Positions 34,254 to 46,049 of a stretch of DNA of 64,000 nucleotides are shown here, piece by piece (the first letter of the stretch is position 1; each line of letters begins with the position of its first letter). Location: NCBI GenBank assembly GCA_011033025.1, contig WFMF01000013.1, positions 992,001 to 1,056,000 of the forward strand, given 5' to 3'. Both the position numbers and the translations under genes were made by a program. Under the pieces are notes generated by a model. The model was given only the letters and a program-made list of their open reading frames with translations. It did no database searches and had not been told where the DNA came from. The DNA is from Beroe forskalii (taxonomy: Eukaryota; Ctenophora; Nuda; Beroida; Beroidae).

Positions 34254-35094
34254 GGGGCCATCCATGAAGGACGTCTGTACAATTCCGGTTATTATAGACC
34301 CCTGCCTCCGCCCTCCCCCATTGTCCGCAAACCTCCGCAACCTGAAATACCCCCTCCGGACGTCCGAATTTTGATTTCAAATCTTTTTTGTCATCATTTT
34401 GATGCCCGTTTTCTCAAATATGGTGACAAAATGTTACTCAAGCTCAAAAATCTAAGTCAAAATTCTGAATACCTTATTGGCCCTTAAGGGCGAAACCGCC
34501 CTTAAGGACAAAACGACTTTGAGATTTTTCTCCAAATGGCCAGTTAAAAAATGACCGGTTAAAATGGGGCCGATTAAATTGAAGGCAAATTTATTGATTT
34601 AGGTCAGATGAATTTTTTTACTTGGCTTATGTACTGTCAAATTCATTTATATAATATATATAATATATATAATAACACAGATGATGACCTTAAACATAAT
34701 GATTACTTGATTAGACCAGGAAATTAAAGTTTTTTGATGTAATTTACTTAGTGCTTTAGTGTAAGTTGGTTTTCTTGAGAAAAAATGTCTTTGTTTGGCA
34801 ACTGCTAGATAAATTTTTTTCGAAGGGGCCGGTTAAAATGATTCAAAAATGATTCGATTTTTGTCCATTGGGCTGGTAAAAAAAGGCCGGTAAAAAGCCG
34901 CTTTAATGAAGGTTAATAAAGCAATGAGGTAATCAAAGTTATTTTCTGCTGAAAAACTGTTCAAATCGACCGCAATTTTCACAAATGCGCACGTTAGCAT
35001 TTGGCCAAACACCCCTCCCCCCTACGTCCAGTGTCCACAAACGTCTGCATTGGCCAGACTCCCCCTAATCGCGGACGTCCTTTATGGATGACCC
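34254..35094. mobile_element. Harbinger-like MITE, copy 2, with nested element
   Basis: The left end GGGGCCATCCATGAAGGACG and the right end (complement of GGACGTCCTTTATGGATG) belong to the same family as 20431-20758. It is interrupted at 34471-34930 by a CCTTATTGGC-family element. The right-hand TAA is not conserved. Confidence 0.65.
34471..34930. mobile_element. CCTTATTGGC-family TIR element
   Basis: Left ACCTTATTGGCCCTTAAGGG, right (complemented) ACCTCATTGCTTTATTAACC, with internal 'ggttaaaatggggccgatta' and 'ggccggtaaaaa'. Related to 48228-48641. Non-coding. Confidence 0.6.
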
Positions 35095-35124
35095 AAATCT
35101 GTAAGTAAACACTATACCTACATA

Positions 35125-35513
35125 CTCTCCAGTGCCAAATAGAAGGGGGGGTCGAAATAAACGTCTTTGGGTAGTGAGTTAGCAAAATCACTGCAAACGG
35201 GTGGGTCTCAAATAAACGGGTGGTGGTGGGATGGTGAGTCTCCAGTCACAATGTTAACAAATCAGAAGAGGGACATAGTGCTATGTAAGAAGCTGCGAGA
35301 AAAGGATTTGCTTTATGATTACTATTGACACTCTATTTTCATAAAGGTATCTTATTTTTGGTCAATTCGGTGTTTAAATCAGCTTTCAGAAAAATTTATT
35401 CCAAAAAAACGAAAAAATAAATAAACGGGGAGGTTGCCTAATAAGCGTCTTTAGCTGGGAAAAAAGTCAAAAATTTGCTAACGTCTCCCCCCCGTTTATT
35501 TGGCACTGGAGAG
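35125..35513. mobile_element. TIR MITE CTCTCCAGTGCCAAATA, 389 bp, TSD TA
   Basis: Both ends read CTCTCCAGTGCCAAATA inward, followed by a G7 run, and TA lies on both sides (35123-35124, 35514-35515). 'aaataaacg' recurs inside each end. No frame. Confidence 0.78.
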
Positions 35514-35515
35514 TA

Positions 35516-36409
35516 ATCAATTTTAAATTATCCAGTGGTTACTAGTTGATTTAATATTAACACTATCTGGGAAAAGTGAGGGAAGATGATAGTTGAGCTC
35601 ATAAAACATGTTTAAATCGCATATGCAAAATCTAAAGATTGTGAACCTCAATCAATAGACTAAGAGAATTTTACTTGTTATAAATACCTTAATTTTCCAA
35701 CTATCTTTGTGACTCACACACTTGATGCGCTCTCAACCATTCATAAAGGATATCCTGCTGAGCACCGTGCTTGTGAAGCAAACACCAGAACGGGCATCGG
35801 ATAGCAAGCCGCCGATGAAATTTTATGAGAATATTCATGATTTTTGATGCGAAAGAATAATTTATGCGAAAAATAAGTACCAGAAATACCAAATTCACAT
35901 TTCCAAAATAGCATCGGTAAGTTATAAGTGTCGCAATAATTAAGAGTAGGTACTGAGGTAACCTTTAGACAATAGACAACAGCACTACAACAAAATTCAA
36001 ATTTAATATAATTCTGTTTCTTCATCAACACAAGATATCTGCTTTTTCTGACATTTCTGGTGTCTTTGGTTTTGTAATAGAGTAATAGAACTTGTAGGTC
36101 CAATCATTTTATTCATGTTCGGGACCTCTGTTTCCTAAATCCCCGCATGTTATTCAGTATCAATAATCAATACAAATTTTCATTGTTTACTTAGCGATGA
36201 AACAGTCAGTTCCAAGCAATTTCTCAATATTTGGAACCGCCGGCTTCTGGGGGCTGCGCCCCAAGACCCCTGCCCTTGTAGAATACAAAACTTAACCTGC
36301 TACTGCTTTGTGCGAACGAGGTGGCGCGAAACGCCCCCGAGTGGGCTACATTGAAAATCAACTGCAATAAATTTCTCGGGAACTGAAAAAAAATACTATC
36401 TGCACCTAT
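35516..36409. other. Non-coding up to the start of unit B
   Basis: No gene recognised. 36236-36270 has 'ggcttctgggggctgcgccc', a short GC palindrome also seen near 42420 and 50860 in mobile sequence. Homology to unit A begins near 36410. Confidence 0.45.
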
Positions 36410-36943
36410 GGACTATCTAATACGCTGTGTCACGCGCAATGATGATGCGTATCACGTGATCTAGCTCACCGCCAATAGATGTGTCGCAAAAAGGTATCGA
36501 AATTATTACGCAGAATCACAGGACAGCACCACGTGGGAACATGAATGAACTGCTATTGGTTGAAAGTTGTTGCGTTTTGGAAAATAAGAGCGTTATTGGT
36601 CGGCTGATATCCTCTTGTGTCTTCGCCACTCGATGTTAATATCAGCCGACCAATAACTACTCATATTATTTCTCGTACTTGGTATACCTTTTTTAAACAT
36701 TAAAATAAGGACGTCAGTCCAAATTTAAACTATTCGGACCGCCTTGATCGTTATTCATATTGATCAATTTGTTGCTATGGATACTGAAAAATGTTTATAA
36801 AAGTATAAACGTGCACGTGCCAGTTTCGTCGCACAGAAACTTAATTCTTTTCCACCAACTTCTCGTCTTCAATTTATTTGAACTTTTAGATATGAATTAT
36901 AAATTTCACACCTCTTCCAGCACTAGTGCCATTCACCATCATC
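36410..36943 (+). promoter_or_regulatory. Upstream region and 5' UTR of MFS gene B
   Basis: Copy of 4920-5478. The TATA-like box is now TTTATAAAAGTATAAACG (36795 region), with a small insertion relative to copy A. The attggtcggctgatat / atatcagccgaccaat inverted repeat is intact although its loop is 8 bp shorter. Confidence 0.55.
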
Positions 36944-38278
36944 ATGACTGAAGCAGAACACTCGGAAGTTTCTCCAGACTCCTCTCCGTCGTGTCCTAGA
37001 GAGAGCCCTGCTGCGACCTGGACCCGGCAGGATTACCTTCTCGTGGTTATCGCAGTGCTGATCAAGATGGGGGATGGTGTAGAGGTGTACCTGCCTGGGG
37101 TTATCACCCAGAAAGTGTCCTGCGAGTTGGGAGTCTCCGAGTTCCAGGAGAACATCCTAGCTGTCATTCTCTACGTGTTCTGGGCAGTGGCCGTCATGAC
37201 AGCTGTCCCTATCATAAACCGCTGCGGTGAGAGGCGTTGCCTCTTCCTCTCGCTCTACCTTTCTATCTCCTTTGCAGTGCTGTGCGCCATAGTCCCCAAC
37301 TACTACACTCTCTTGCTCTCTAGAGCTCTGACTGGGATCTGTGGGGGCCTCAACGCCTGTACCATCGGTATCTACCTGGCGAAACAGGTGTCTTCCAAAG
37401 CAGTGCTCACCAAAGGCTCCTACCTCTCTGAAGGGCTCGCCTATCCTGTTGGAGGTATGTGGGTGTCAGTGCTCGGGTGGTTGATCCTTGAGAAGTTTAG
37501 TTGGAGAGTGTTTGTGCTGCTGACATCCATACCCCTGTTCGTGCCGCCTATCATCATGCTCCACGTGTTCAAGATAGAAAAACAGGGGTCTGGGGAAGAC
37601 TCAGAAAGATATGAAGTACAGAACAGCTCTAGTGGATCTGAGAAAGATGCACTAGTCTCCGACTCGAAGCTTGGAGCTACTGTCCCTAACTACGTAGCCA
37701 GGGTTATCAAGTCGAGTGTGCTCTTCTTCACCAGTATCTGCATTGGGTTCGGTGGCATTATCCTTCTCCCATGGCTGATAAGGAGTCACAAGGAGTCCGG
37801 GTTGCAGGGTGCTGAGAGTGAGGGTTTGTGTGCTCATGTGGTGCAAGGCAACGACTTACTGGTCCTGGCCCTCATTACTGGGGTTACTAATGTGGTGGGC
37901 AGACCCCTGGGCTTCTTCCTGTGGAGCAGAGTCCCCTTCCTGGTCCTGCAGTCCGTACTGACCGCTGCCATGATCCTCTGCTACGGCATCATCTTGATAA
38001 CCCCCAAGCTCATAGCGGCAGAGGTACTCCTGGGGGTCTCCAAGCTGTGCTACTCTATCCAGGCTATTGAGATAGCCATCCTCAGCTACGACTACGATTA
38101 CTTTGGGATGAAAGGCTTGGAGATGGGTTCCTCCATCAGCACTGCAGTGGGTCTTATCGGTGGTGTGGTTGGCACTTCCCTGTCTGCCTTCCTGAAACCC
38201 AACCTTGCGGTGCAGATTACTCTGGGTATAGCGTGTGTGCAGTTCGTCGTTATCTGCCTTATGAGGGAGCGGAAGTGA
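36944..38278 (+). CDS. MFS transporter, SV2/SVOP/SLC22-like (copy B)
   Basis: 444-aa single-exon carrier, the duplicate of the gene at 5479-6813, intact and with no indel relative to it. Differences are F94C, V141I, Q284E, I338V and V352I; other nucleotide changes are silent. F94C falls in the conserved loop after TM2 (NRCGERR). The rest of the architecture is the same: SV2-like GDGVEVYLPGVI in TM1, a 40-residue charged central loop, and C-terminal spans. The start is ATG 36944, not the in-frame GTG at 36926. The low amino-acid change against more synonymous change suggests both copies are under purifying selection, though a short divergence time limits this. Substrate unknown. Confidence 0.85.
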   Translation: MTEAEHSEVSPDSSPSCPRESPAATWTRQDYLLVVIAVLIKMGDGVEVYLPGVITQKVSCELGVSEFQENILAVILYVFWAVAVMTAVPIINRCGERRCLFLSLYLSISFAVLCAIVPNYYTLLLSRALTGICGGLNACTIGIYLAKQVSSKAVLTKGSYLSEGLAYPVGGMWVSVLGWLILEKFSWRVFVLLTSIPLFVPPIIMLHVFKIEKQGSGEDSERYEVQNSSSGSEKDALVSDSKLGATVPNYVARVIKSSVLFFTSICIGFGGIILLPWLIRSHKESGLQGAESEGLCAHVVQGNDLLVLALITGVTNVVGRPLGFFLWSRVPFLVLQSVLTAAMILCYGIILITPKLIAAEVLLGVSKLCYSIQAIEIAILSYDYDYFGMKGLEMGSSISTAVGLIGGVVGTSLSAFLKPNLAVQITLGIACVQFVVICLMRERK

Positions 38279-38635
38279 CGGACGATACGAAGTTTAGAAT
38301 CTAATTCATTGTCGATGGTAAATAATACTTATCAATATATTATTTAGATTCAAATGTTTTTCATTTATAAAATGCTATTTAAAGCTATTAAAGTATTAAA
38401 CTCATCTCTCATCTTTTTCTGTCTTTCATCTTAAAGGTGCAGTCCGGGATATCGTCAAAAAATTAAAATTCCTAAATTTCCGCTCAAGTCATTAGTATGA
38501 TGCCCAACATTAATCCTACAAACGGAATTCGGGTGAAAATAATCGTACCATCATCTAATTGGCCACTGAAGTTCGCGCGTATGATCCTTGAGCAGCATCC
38601 GCCCGCTACACTCAGCTTATATTTCATGTATTTGC
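38279..38635. other. 3' flank of MFS B up to the large insertion
   Basis: Aligns with 6814-7175. Ends with GTATTTGC (38628-38635), the left target duplication of the 11.5-kb element. Confidence 0.75.
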
Positions 38636-39892
38636 AGTAGATGTTCTAGCCCAAAATTGTCATGAGAATTTTACCGATGAGTCCTCGACAGAACATGCAG
38701 CGCGCACGTACGCACAAGTTTGCAGCAAAAAGTAAATGATGTGGATATCAAGATTTGGATATTAAGTTTCGGTGTCAGATTTATGTAAGAAGTTGATCGA
38801 ATCACTGCAACTTTTACTGTATTTAATTAATCTGTGGATTGAAATAGAGTAGCTGTGTATGCACGCACTTCATCGGCCCGATTGTTAATACTTTAATGTT
38901 TCTCGACAAAGCGTCCATCAAATATTTAATTGCCATGCAGAAAACCATTAGAACATTAGGGGAAAAACGACTTAACCCTTTGGTCCAAAGGGATTAGGGA
39001 TGGTTTTCAAAGGTTTAAGAGGGGCCGGTTAATTTGATAGTCCAAATTTGAGCCTTGAAGCCAATTAATTTGGACGATCAAATAAAACTTTAGTACTACC
39101 TACACTCAGTTTTTTTTTTATAAGAAACTTTTTGAAATCCTAGGCTACAAGTTTCTTATTTTTTCACGATTTTGAGCCTAAAAGTTTCTTAATCGGTTTC
39201 TTAATTCTACATACCGTACAGCAAAATGTCTGTGAAACTTCCAATATAGGAACCTACAGCTGTGTAGAATGCAGTTGGTGATTAAAATCAAACCTTTAGA
39301 TATTTTCAGGTAAATTATACACTTTTGAGTATCGGGTTTTACGGGAAATTAGGCCGGTCACTACTCTGGTTTTAACGTTACCCTGGTAAGCGGTGAGAGC
39401 CGCCTTATCTACTTATTCAGGACTCAGTTGCGTCAAACTGTTTAAATAAATTTTAAACGGAGTTTGAATACTTAAGTTTGTGATTTTACCTGTTTTATTC
39501 AGTTTTTTATATTTACCTTCTGATAAGCCAATCCAGAGTTTTTCGTCTTATCATAAGCTCTTCTTTTCAAATGTCCTAAATAGCACCCTTAACCACTCAC
39601 GCCAAAATAGCCGCTTAGATACGCGGGCAGTATAGTGCATTTTGTTTGAGACTTTTGCTCCTGGTCTTCACCATTTCCTTGTGCCTAGTTTAAACGCCAT
39701 AAACTAGGGTTTCATCGCGGAGAATTTACTGCGTTTTTGCTGAGCTTTTTACGTATTGGTCGCACCCTGCTGTTTGTCGCCCAAAAATGCAATTCTAGGT
39801 ATTGGAAAACGCCATTCCTTCTCAGCCTAAAAAGTTAAGTATCTGTTTAGTTCGATTTGGGTTTTGTGCTGATAATCTAAATCATATTGAGT

Positions 39893-40971
39893 ATGGCATC
39901 CTTATATAATGTTCAGAAGCCTGATAAGTATGTGTACGGCGAAGATTTTGACCTATTTTTTAGGCAATTTAAAACGTTTTCCAAGAATGTGAAGTGAAGC
40001 TGCAGGCGTTTACGATCTTTTACTAGGTTTTCTTTGATAGGAAGTCATACCAGCTAGTAGAGACTATTGTTTTACAGATGCCGAAAAACTGCAACATTGC
40101 AGACATTAATGAGGCCCTCCCTAAGCTGAAACTTGCACTTACTCCTCCCGATAGAATGCCTGCAAAGATCGAACTTAAGTTTAGGAAGCAATTACCGAAC
40201 GAATATTGGCAGATTTTGGCTTTGCAATCCAAAACCTCGGTGTAACTGCATTTGGCACGGACGCACTGAATAATGGCCAGGTCATTGACGCATTTTGTAT
40301 GGGTGTGAGGAACCCTGAAGTGAGCGCAAAACTACTAAACCACACTTTCACAACACTTTCAGAAACCATAACCTTTGCCCAAACGAAGGAGAGTTCAGAG
40401 ACGATCAAGCAGTACGTTATCAAGAACAGAACGTGTGACGTTGACGTGCAGCTGGGCGTAGGAGACATTCCAGTGATGCAGACCGAGCAAGAGGCGTACA
40501 GTGATTACACGGAGGCTAACACGGCAGCAGAAGTGAGCGACAGGATGCCACGGAACTCAGAACGCCACTCAGAGTTCCAGTCCAGCCTACAGAGAGCAGC
40601 ACCATCAAAACCCGGGTCAGACAGCATCTCCAAGGTATGATCGTAATCAGGGTCATAGGACCCTCAGCTCCCCCCTCTGACCGCGCACGTAACATTACTT
40701 GCTATATCTGCCATAAGTTGGGTCACTATGCTTCTACTTGTCAACTTAGAGATAATTCTAAAAGTTGCTTTTACTGTGGCAAAAACGGGGCATATTCAGA
40801 GAAATTGTTTTTAAGCGACAGCATGATGATCGAAATCGCCGTGGAAGTTTTAAGCAATATCCGGGTCATAGACGGGATATGGATTTTTCAGAGAGGGCCG
40901 GGGAACCGGCAGTATTAAGTAACCTGGCCCATAAAGATAGTGCATTTGAAAATAGCTGTCAGCCAAAGTAG
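39893..40971 (+). pseudogene. Gag-like protein with zinc knuckles (frameshifted)
   Basis: Starts at ATG 39893 and is broken by stops and shifts near 39995 and 40200 and again near 40790. The middle (40206-40640) has a Ty3/gypsy-like capsid feel (DFGFAIQNLG, then MGVRNPEV and FAQTKES). A CCHC zinc knuckle CYICHKLGHYASTC is intact at about 40698-40740. A second knuckle (CFYCGKNG) is disrupted by a one-base shift. Would package retroelement RNA if intact. As seen it cannot be translated as one protein. Confidence 0.72.
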
Positions 40972-40997
40972 GGCGTTTTTGCACCTCGTACATCCGT

Positions 40998-41315
40998 ATG
41001 CAAGTAGATAAGTCCTGTTGTTATGGTTTAGTTGATTCGGGGGCATCTATTTCGCTATGTTCTAGAAGTCTGCTAGGTCCACAGTATAGCCTAGATACGT
41101 CAAAGATTACCAAAGTTAGGGGAGTTAGTGGAAACTATTTGAATGTTTTAGGTACCGCTAACATTGCTTGTAAACTAGGCGAATTCTCATTTGACCTGAC
41201 GGATATAACTGTTGTTGAAGAAATGGCTGATTGTAAATTCATAATTGGGAGGGACATTCTTGAAGCCCAAAATTGCATAATCAACTTCCGTGATTTAACG
41301 TTAAAAAATCCATGA
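40998..41315 (+). CDS. Retropepsin-like aspartic protease of the LTR element
   Basis: 105-aa open frame with the catalytic LVDSGASIS motif (about residues 11-19) and the C-terminal IIGRDIL flap-side motif, the two signatures of retroviral-type proteases. It would cleave the element's polyprotein as a dimer. In Ty3/gypsy-type elements it lies between gag and RT. Here a linker frame (41582-41881) follows and then the 3' LTR, so the polymerase is gone. Confidence 0.8.
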   Translation: MQVDKSCCYGLVDSGASISLCSRSLLGPQYSLDTSKITKVRGVSGNYLNVLGTANIACKLGEFSFDLTDITVVEEMADCKFIIGRDILEAQNCIINFRDLTLKNP

Positions 41316-42837
41316 TCACGTCATTCCCTGATTAAAGCCTACCATGGTAAGCACCTTAAGAGACCTGTTGCTATGCACTCCAGTGCCACGTACAATATCC
41401 CTGCTCATTCCTCATCAGTAGTGAACTGTCACCTGCTCCAAAAGTAGGGAATAAGCAGGTCAGATCACGTAAGCTTTACGTCACCACGACCGGTGCCTTA
41501 GAACCATGCCCTAAACTCAGTAGCAGTGCACTTATTCCCCGACTGTCTAGTTAACACAAACCGGGGGCTCATCACGCATTCTTGTTTATACATGACAGAT
41601 CAGCCACTTTGTTCCATAAAAATAAGAAAGTAGGCACCTTGGGAACTTTTCACTCCAGTGAGCTTAGCGCACTTAACTCGGTAGTTGGCCGCCATACCAC
41701 TTCTGTACCACCCACCCGCCCTCATAGTCACGTGATGTCTAGTAATGACCAGCCGTCCGACAATTCTCATGTCAATGCGATTAACGCTTTAAACAATGAA
41801 AACGCCATGAGGGAAATTACTGATAAGGTTACCAAATTATGTGACGAGTATGAAACGCATAAACTACCCGGAGTATATTAAGTAAGCGGTGAGAGCCGCC
41901 TTATCTACTTATTCAGGACTCAGTTGCGTCAAACTGTTTAAATAAATTTTAAACGGAGTTTGAATACTTAAGTTTGTGATTTTACCTGTTTTATTCAGTT
42001 TTTATATTTACCTTCTGATAAGCTTAATCCAGAGTTTTTCGTCTTATCATAAGCTCTTCTTTTCAAATGTCCTAAATAGCACCCTTAACCACTCACGCCA
42101 AAATAGCCGCTTAGATGAGCATGTATCTTAAAAGATTTGTGCAACTGTTTACAATAATGTTCAGGGATCTTCAAATGTTCTTCAAAAAAGTTCGTGAATT
42201 TTGCAATTTTGATAATATCTAAATCCTATAAAGATTTAGCCGAGCCCAATGCTTTAGTATCTGACATGACATGTTACTTTAAACCGACAAATCATGAAAG
42301 ATTCATGTTCTAAATTTCTAGTCCATTATGATCAATTATCGCATATTCATAGTTATACTGTAATAGAAGTCCAATGGAAGTACTAGATTAGTTTCAGAAT
42401 GTTCACAATCGAAAATTGGGGGTCTGGGGGCGCAGCCCCCAGAAGCCAGACGTTTCATGTTAAAAGAATTTCGGTTGAAATAGGATTTTAAACACAAATT
42501 TCAAAAATCTAGGCTAGAAGTTTCTTAATTTCTTAATTGTAATTCAGTGAAGTTTCTTAATTTTTCCGAAATTCTAGGCTAAGTTTCTTAAATTTTCGAA
42601 AATCCTAGGCTATGTTTCTTATAGACAGTTTCTTATTAAAAAAAACTGAGTGTACTTGTCTTATACAATGTTTAAATTACGCCATTAAATGATACAGAGG
42701 GCACATATTATAGGTAGCGTTTAATCGATGATCTGACAATCGCTTGAAAATGTTTTTCCGAGGAGCCGATTCAAATTATTTTTGTCCATAGGGCTGGTTA
42801 AAAGGCCGGGTAAATAACGGCCAATAAGGTATCGATG

Positions 42838-43420
42838 ACGAAGTGTTGAAAGGATCCAGACTCGGCCGAAACAACGAAAAAGATCTTGGGGGACCACTCC
42901 CACTCCGCCTATATAGACCATCTCGGCACGGTAACAATAACCGGAACAAGTAGGCAACCGGACGTGCTAATTCCTCGGGAAGTATCCCAACATGGACTCG
43001 ATAGGCAGGGGTCTACGGGTCTAGGTCTTATAGAGCAATTAGTGAACCTCTCGGAACCGGCAAACACTAGGTAGAGGTATTATGTACGTATGTCACAGGG
43101 GTAAACACCACATCCAGTAGGAGTGTGGTCGTCCGAGGGAGAGTCAATGTTTGAGATTATAGAGAGTGTGGCTGCCTCCCTCCTTGATTCTGGATCCGTC
43201 TGGCAGTCAAGCTACTTCAGTCAGCCAATCACAACTCAAGACTGATCACAGCATTGCGGTATCTTGCCACTCTGATTGCGGAGACATGGTTTGAGAATCA
43301 GCCTCAGTGTGGCAGAGCACTGTACTAATAGTGCGGAGACATGATTTGAAATCACATCGTAACTACCAGTGCAAAGACGACCGTGTCGGACAAATGTCCG
43401 ACTACCTATACCGTCTACCA
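42838..43420. other. Body of composite element, non-coding
   Basis: Counterpart of 26814-27339, with a small local difference at 43205-43290 where this copy has about 80 bp not present in the other. No gene. Confidence 0.5.
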
Positions 43421-43913
43421 GTTCAAGTGTCAGCAATAATAAAATGTCAGATGCATAAGAATGATGTGCGTTATCAGGGATACGTCAGACTGGTGCCAAT
43501 AATATGTCAGACTAGTGTCACTGGCAGGGATAAATCTAACATGAGACTGGTGTCAGTAAGATATCAGACTTCTGTCAGTGTTACACAAGACTGGTGTCAG
43601 TTATTCGTCAGCATGGTGTAATTGTTACGTCAGCGTCAGAGTGTTGTCAGTGATACGACATACTGGTGTCAGTAATAAATCAGACTTCTGTAAGTGATAC
43701 GCCAGACTGCTGTCAGTGATTATACGCCAGACTGCTGTCAGTGATATGGTCTTAGTACTGGTGTCGGAGAAACGACAAACTGGTGTCAGTGATACGCAGT
43801 ACGTCAGAGTGTCAGACTGGTTTCAGTAATACGTAAGACTGGTGTCAATAGAACCTCAGACTGGTATCAACTATCAAACTGGTATGAGTGATACCCAAGC
43901 ACATAAGACTTGT

Positions 43914-44786
43914 TGTTTGGACAGGTTTCAAGATGGGAACTTGGTTCTTCCCAGCCCAACCGAGAACAAAGCCTGGCTTAAGCCCAATTCCGAACCCTTA
44001 TTTCATAGTGGTGCAGGGTCAGTTGGTTACTGAACGGATTGCCTTGAGAATGGCACTGTCCTGTCATTCTCAAGCTAACCACTGAGGTAGGGGTCGGGTG
44101 CCACCTGTTACACCTGGTTCTTGGACTTGTTGCCCTCAGGTCCACAGAGGTGGGGTTTCTGTTGGTGGCCTGCCACCCAGGTGACAGGTGCTGTCTCTCC
44201 CTCTTCCTCACTCTTGCTCGGCACTGGACATGTGGACCTTCCAGCGGCTCTTTCCAACCACATTACTGGTGCCGGTCAAGTCTTCAAGGTTTTACTGGTT
44301 CTCCAATCATCTAGTTCCTGTCTTGACACAGGACTAAAAGAACCTTTAATTTAACAGGCACAGTAACAGGCACAGTAACAGGCACAGAACCTGTAGCCAT
44401 CGTGGGCTTTATAATGCACGACCTCTATCAGGGCTCAGAACCTGTATATTGATATACACGCCTCTCAAATTTAAGTCCACACTCCTTCTCTTCAGTCTTC
44501 TTCAGACCGTGCACAAGCTCTAACCAGTGGCATGCTCAAAGGGCACAAGGTTAAGAGGGTCTCATCACTCATTTATTTCTTACCACAGGGAACCAGGTAG
44601 TCAATCTTCGAAGGGGCGCCCCCGACCATTTGTTACTCCTAGAGTATCACCACCTGGTACCAGGTAAGAAGTTGCTAGCAAGCCTAGTAGTACAACCAGG
44701 TGGGTCCCAGTAGAACTCTCTGCAATTGAGAGTTGCCATCCATCCCCGGAAGGGGATGTGAGGGGATTTCACAAAAAAACAAAAAA
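43914..44786 (+). mobile_element. Poly-A retroposon, second copy
   Basis: Same insertion as 27824-28720, with identical target duplication ACATAAGACTTGT (43901-43913, 44787-44799). It is 24 bp shorter through the VNTR. Confidence 0.85.
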
Positions 44787-45150
44787 ACATAAGACTTGTG
44801 ACTTGTGAGTTGTGTCAACGATACCTAGGACAGGTGTCAATGATACGTAAGAATGGTGTCAGTGATACGTCAACGTTGGTCAGTGATATCTAAGACTTGT
44901 GTCAGTAATACGTTACTACGTTAGTCTGGTGTCAGTGTGTCTGTAATACGTCTCATGCTATGTAAGACTTGTGCAAGTGATACGCCACACTGATCCTAGG
45001 TCAGTACTCAGTGATAAGGTGAAAGGTCTTACTGGTGGCAGTGATACAACACGATGGTGTGCAGTGATGCGTAGTACACTAGTACATCACACTGGTGATA
45101 AATAGGACTGGTGCCAACAAAATTTCAAACTGGTATTGGACTGGTGTCAG

Positions 45151-45342
45151 TCACAGTGGTAGACCTCACTCCAGTCAAAGAAGGAGAGCCTAACCCCGCC
45201 ACAAGGCTGCAACCGGGGAGGTACGGGACTCCCGTCCCACCCGGGGGCCCAAGAGCATAGGAGCGCTCGTTTCCGGCCTGCAGCTTCACTCCTGGGCGCC
45301 GTCTGGCTACTCGCAGGCCCACCCCCCTTCTAGTAGTAGTAG
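45151..45342 (+). mobile_element. SINE-like or LINE-tail insert with (TAG)n end
   Basis: A 192-bp GC-rich block ends in TAGTAGTAGTAG and is flanked by GTGTCAG (45144-45150, 45343-45349). Composition differs sharply from the AT-rich minisatellite. A microsatellite 3' tail is common in short retroposons and LINE 3' ends. The flank is also the minisatellite motif, so the duplication is not proof. Confidence 0.5.
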
Positions 45343-45420
45343 GTGTCAGTAATACGTAAGTACCTAAGACTGGTGTCAGTGATAAGTCATTGATATCATT
45401 GATATCTAGATCTCTAGATA

Positions 45421-46049
45421 AACCGAAAAACCTTTCGGCAAAGAAACGGAAATGATTATCGGTTTCTATTATCAAACTGGAAAGCCTAATCCAGACTTCA
45501 AAACGAGTATTAATTTTACTCTAATTTTCTCACTTAGTTTAACCTTAAACATAGGCATAATACCTTTCTCACAAACATGAATTTCAAACAATCTTTAACT
45601 GGAATTTATTCCTTATAAATCCTAAAATTTTGAAGCAGAAAATCTCCCGTCAAAGTCCTGGATATTGACTGGAACTGGGAATCCTAAGATGTCCCAATTT
45701 TGATCGACTTTGCCGGGATCTCGGTCGATCCTTGGACCTTGGTTCAGCCTGGACTTTCGTGTCTGGAACCTTTAATCTATGTTCCTGAATTCCGAATCCC
45801 ACAGAGAACAAGTTTAGGTGCTAGAACGAATCCCAAGAATTGGGATTTTATTAACCTAGGGAATATGTGCTGCTGTTCAGTATGATACTTAAGTAGATAA
45901 GTCAGTTTGCTACTCATAAGTACCAGCTAGACTGGTGTCAGGATCAGTATTCATTGGAAAACGCCAGAATGTCCTGCAAGAAAGAGGTCGTGTTCGGTTA
46001 AAGAAACGGAAATAAAGCTTGTCGATGGTCTGAGAATCTCAACAGGAAA
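45421..46049. other. Interior of composite element, non-coding
   Basis: No domain recognised. Some direct repeats of 'gtcagg' and 'ctggaa' motifs only. Confidence 0.4.

Larger units (their letters stand above)
39330..42115 (+). mobile_element. LTR retrotransposon, gag-protease only
   Basis: The target duplication TGAG (39326-39329, 42116-42119) and the uninterrupted sequence at 26024-26040 define the insertion. The 5' LTR is 39330-39619 (290 bp). The 3' LTR (41882-42115, 234 bp) matches 39386-39619 but lacks its first 56 bp. Between them lie a frameshifted gag and an aspartic protease. Reverse transcriptase, RNase H and integrase are absent. One deletion reaching from the protease-RT linker into the 3' LTR explains this. 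The near-identical LTRs suggest recent insertion. Confidence 0.85.
38950..42830. mobile_element. CCTTATTGGC-family and ACACTCAG elements, second copy
   Basis: Counterpart of 25680-26813 and 25823-26640. Here the ACACTCAG element (about 39105-42650) is split by an LTR retrotransposon at 39330-42115, with TGAG duplicated. Near 42420 it also has an extra 'ggtctgggggcgcagccccc' relative to the other copy. Confidence 0.65.
43421..45420 (+). repeat. Minisatellite GACTGGTGTCAGTGATACGT in unit B
   Basis: Same unit and order as 27340-28890, extending further (44955-45420) than the sister copy. Interrupted by a poly-A retroposon (43914-44786) and by a GC-rich insert (45151-45342). Confidence 0.85.

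Noticed and set aside
35741..36103. 120-aa minus-strand frame
   Set aside because: AT-rich chance frame without splice sites, domain or homologue in unit A.
45151..45342. tRNA or rRNA fragment
   Set aside because: GC-rich, but I could not find an A-box/B-box pair or a foldable cloverleaf; left as a SINE-like candidate.
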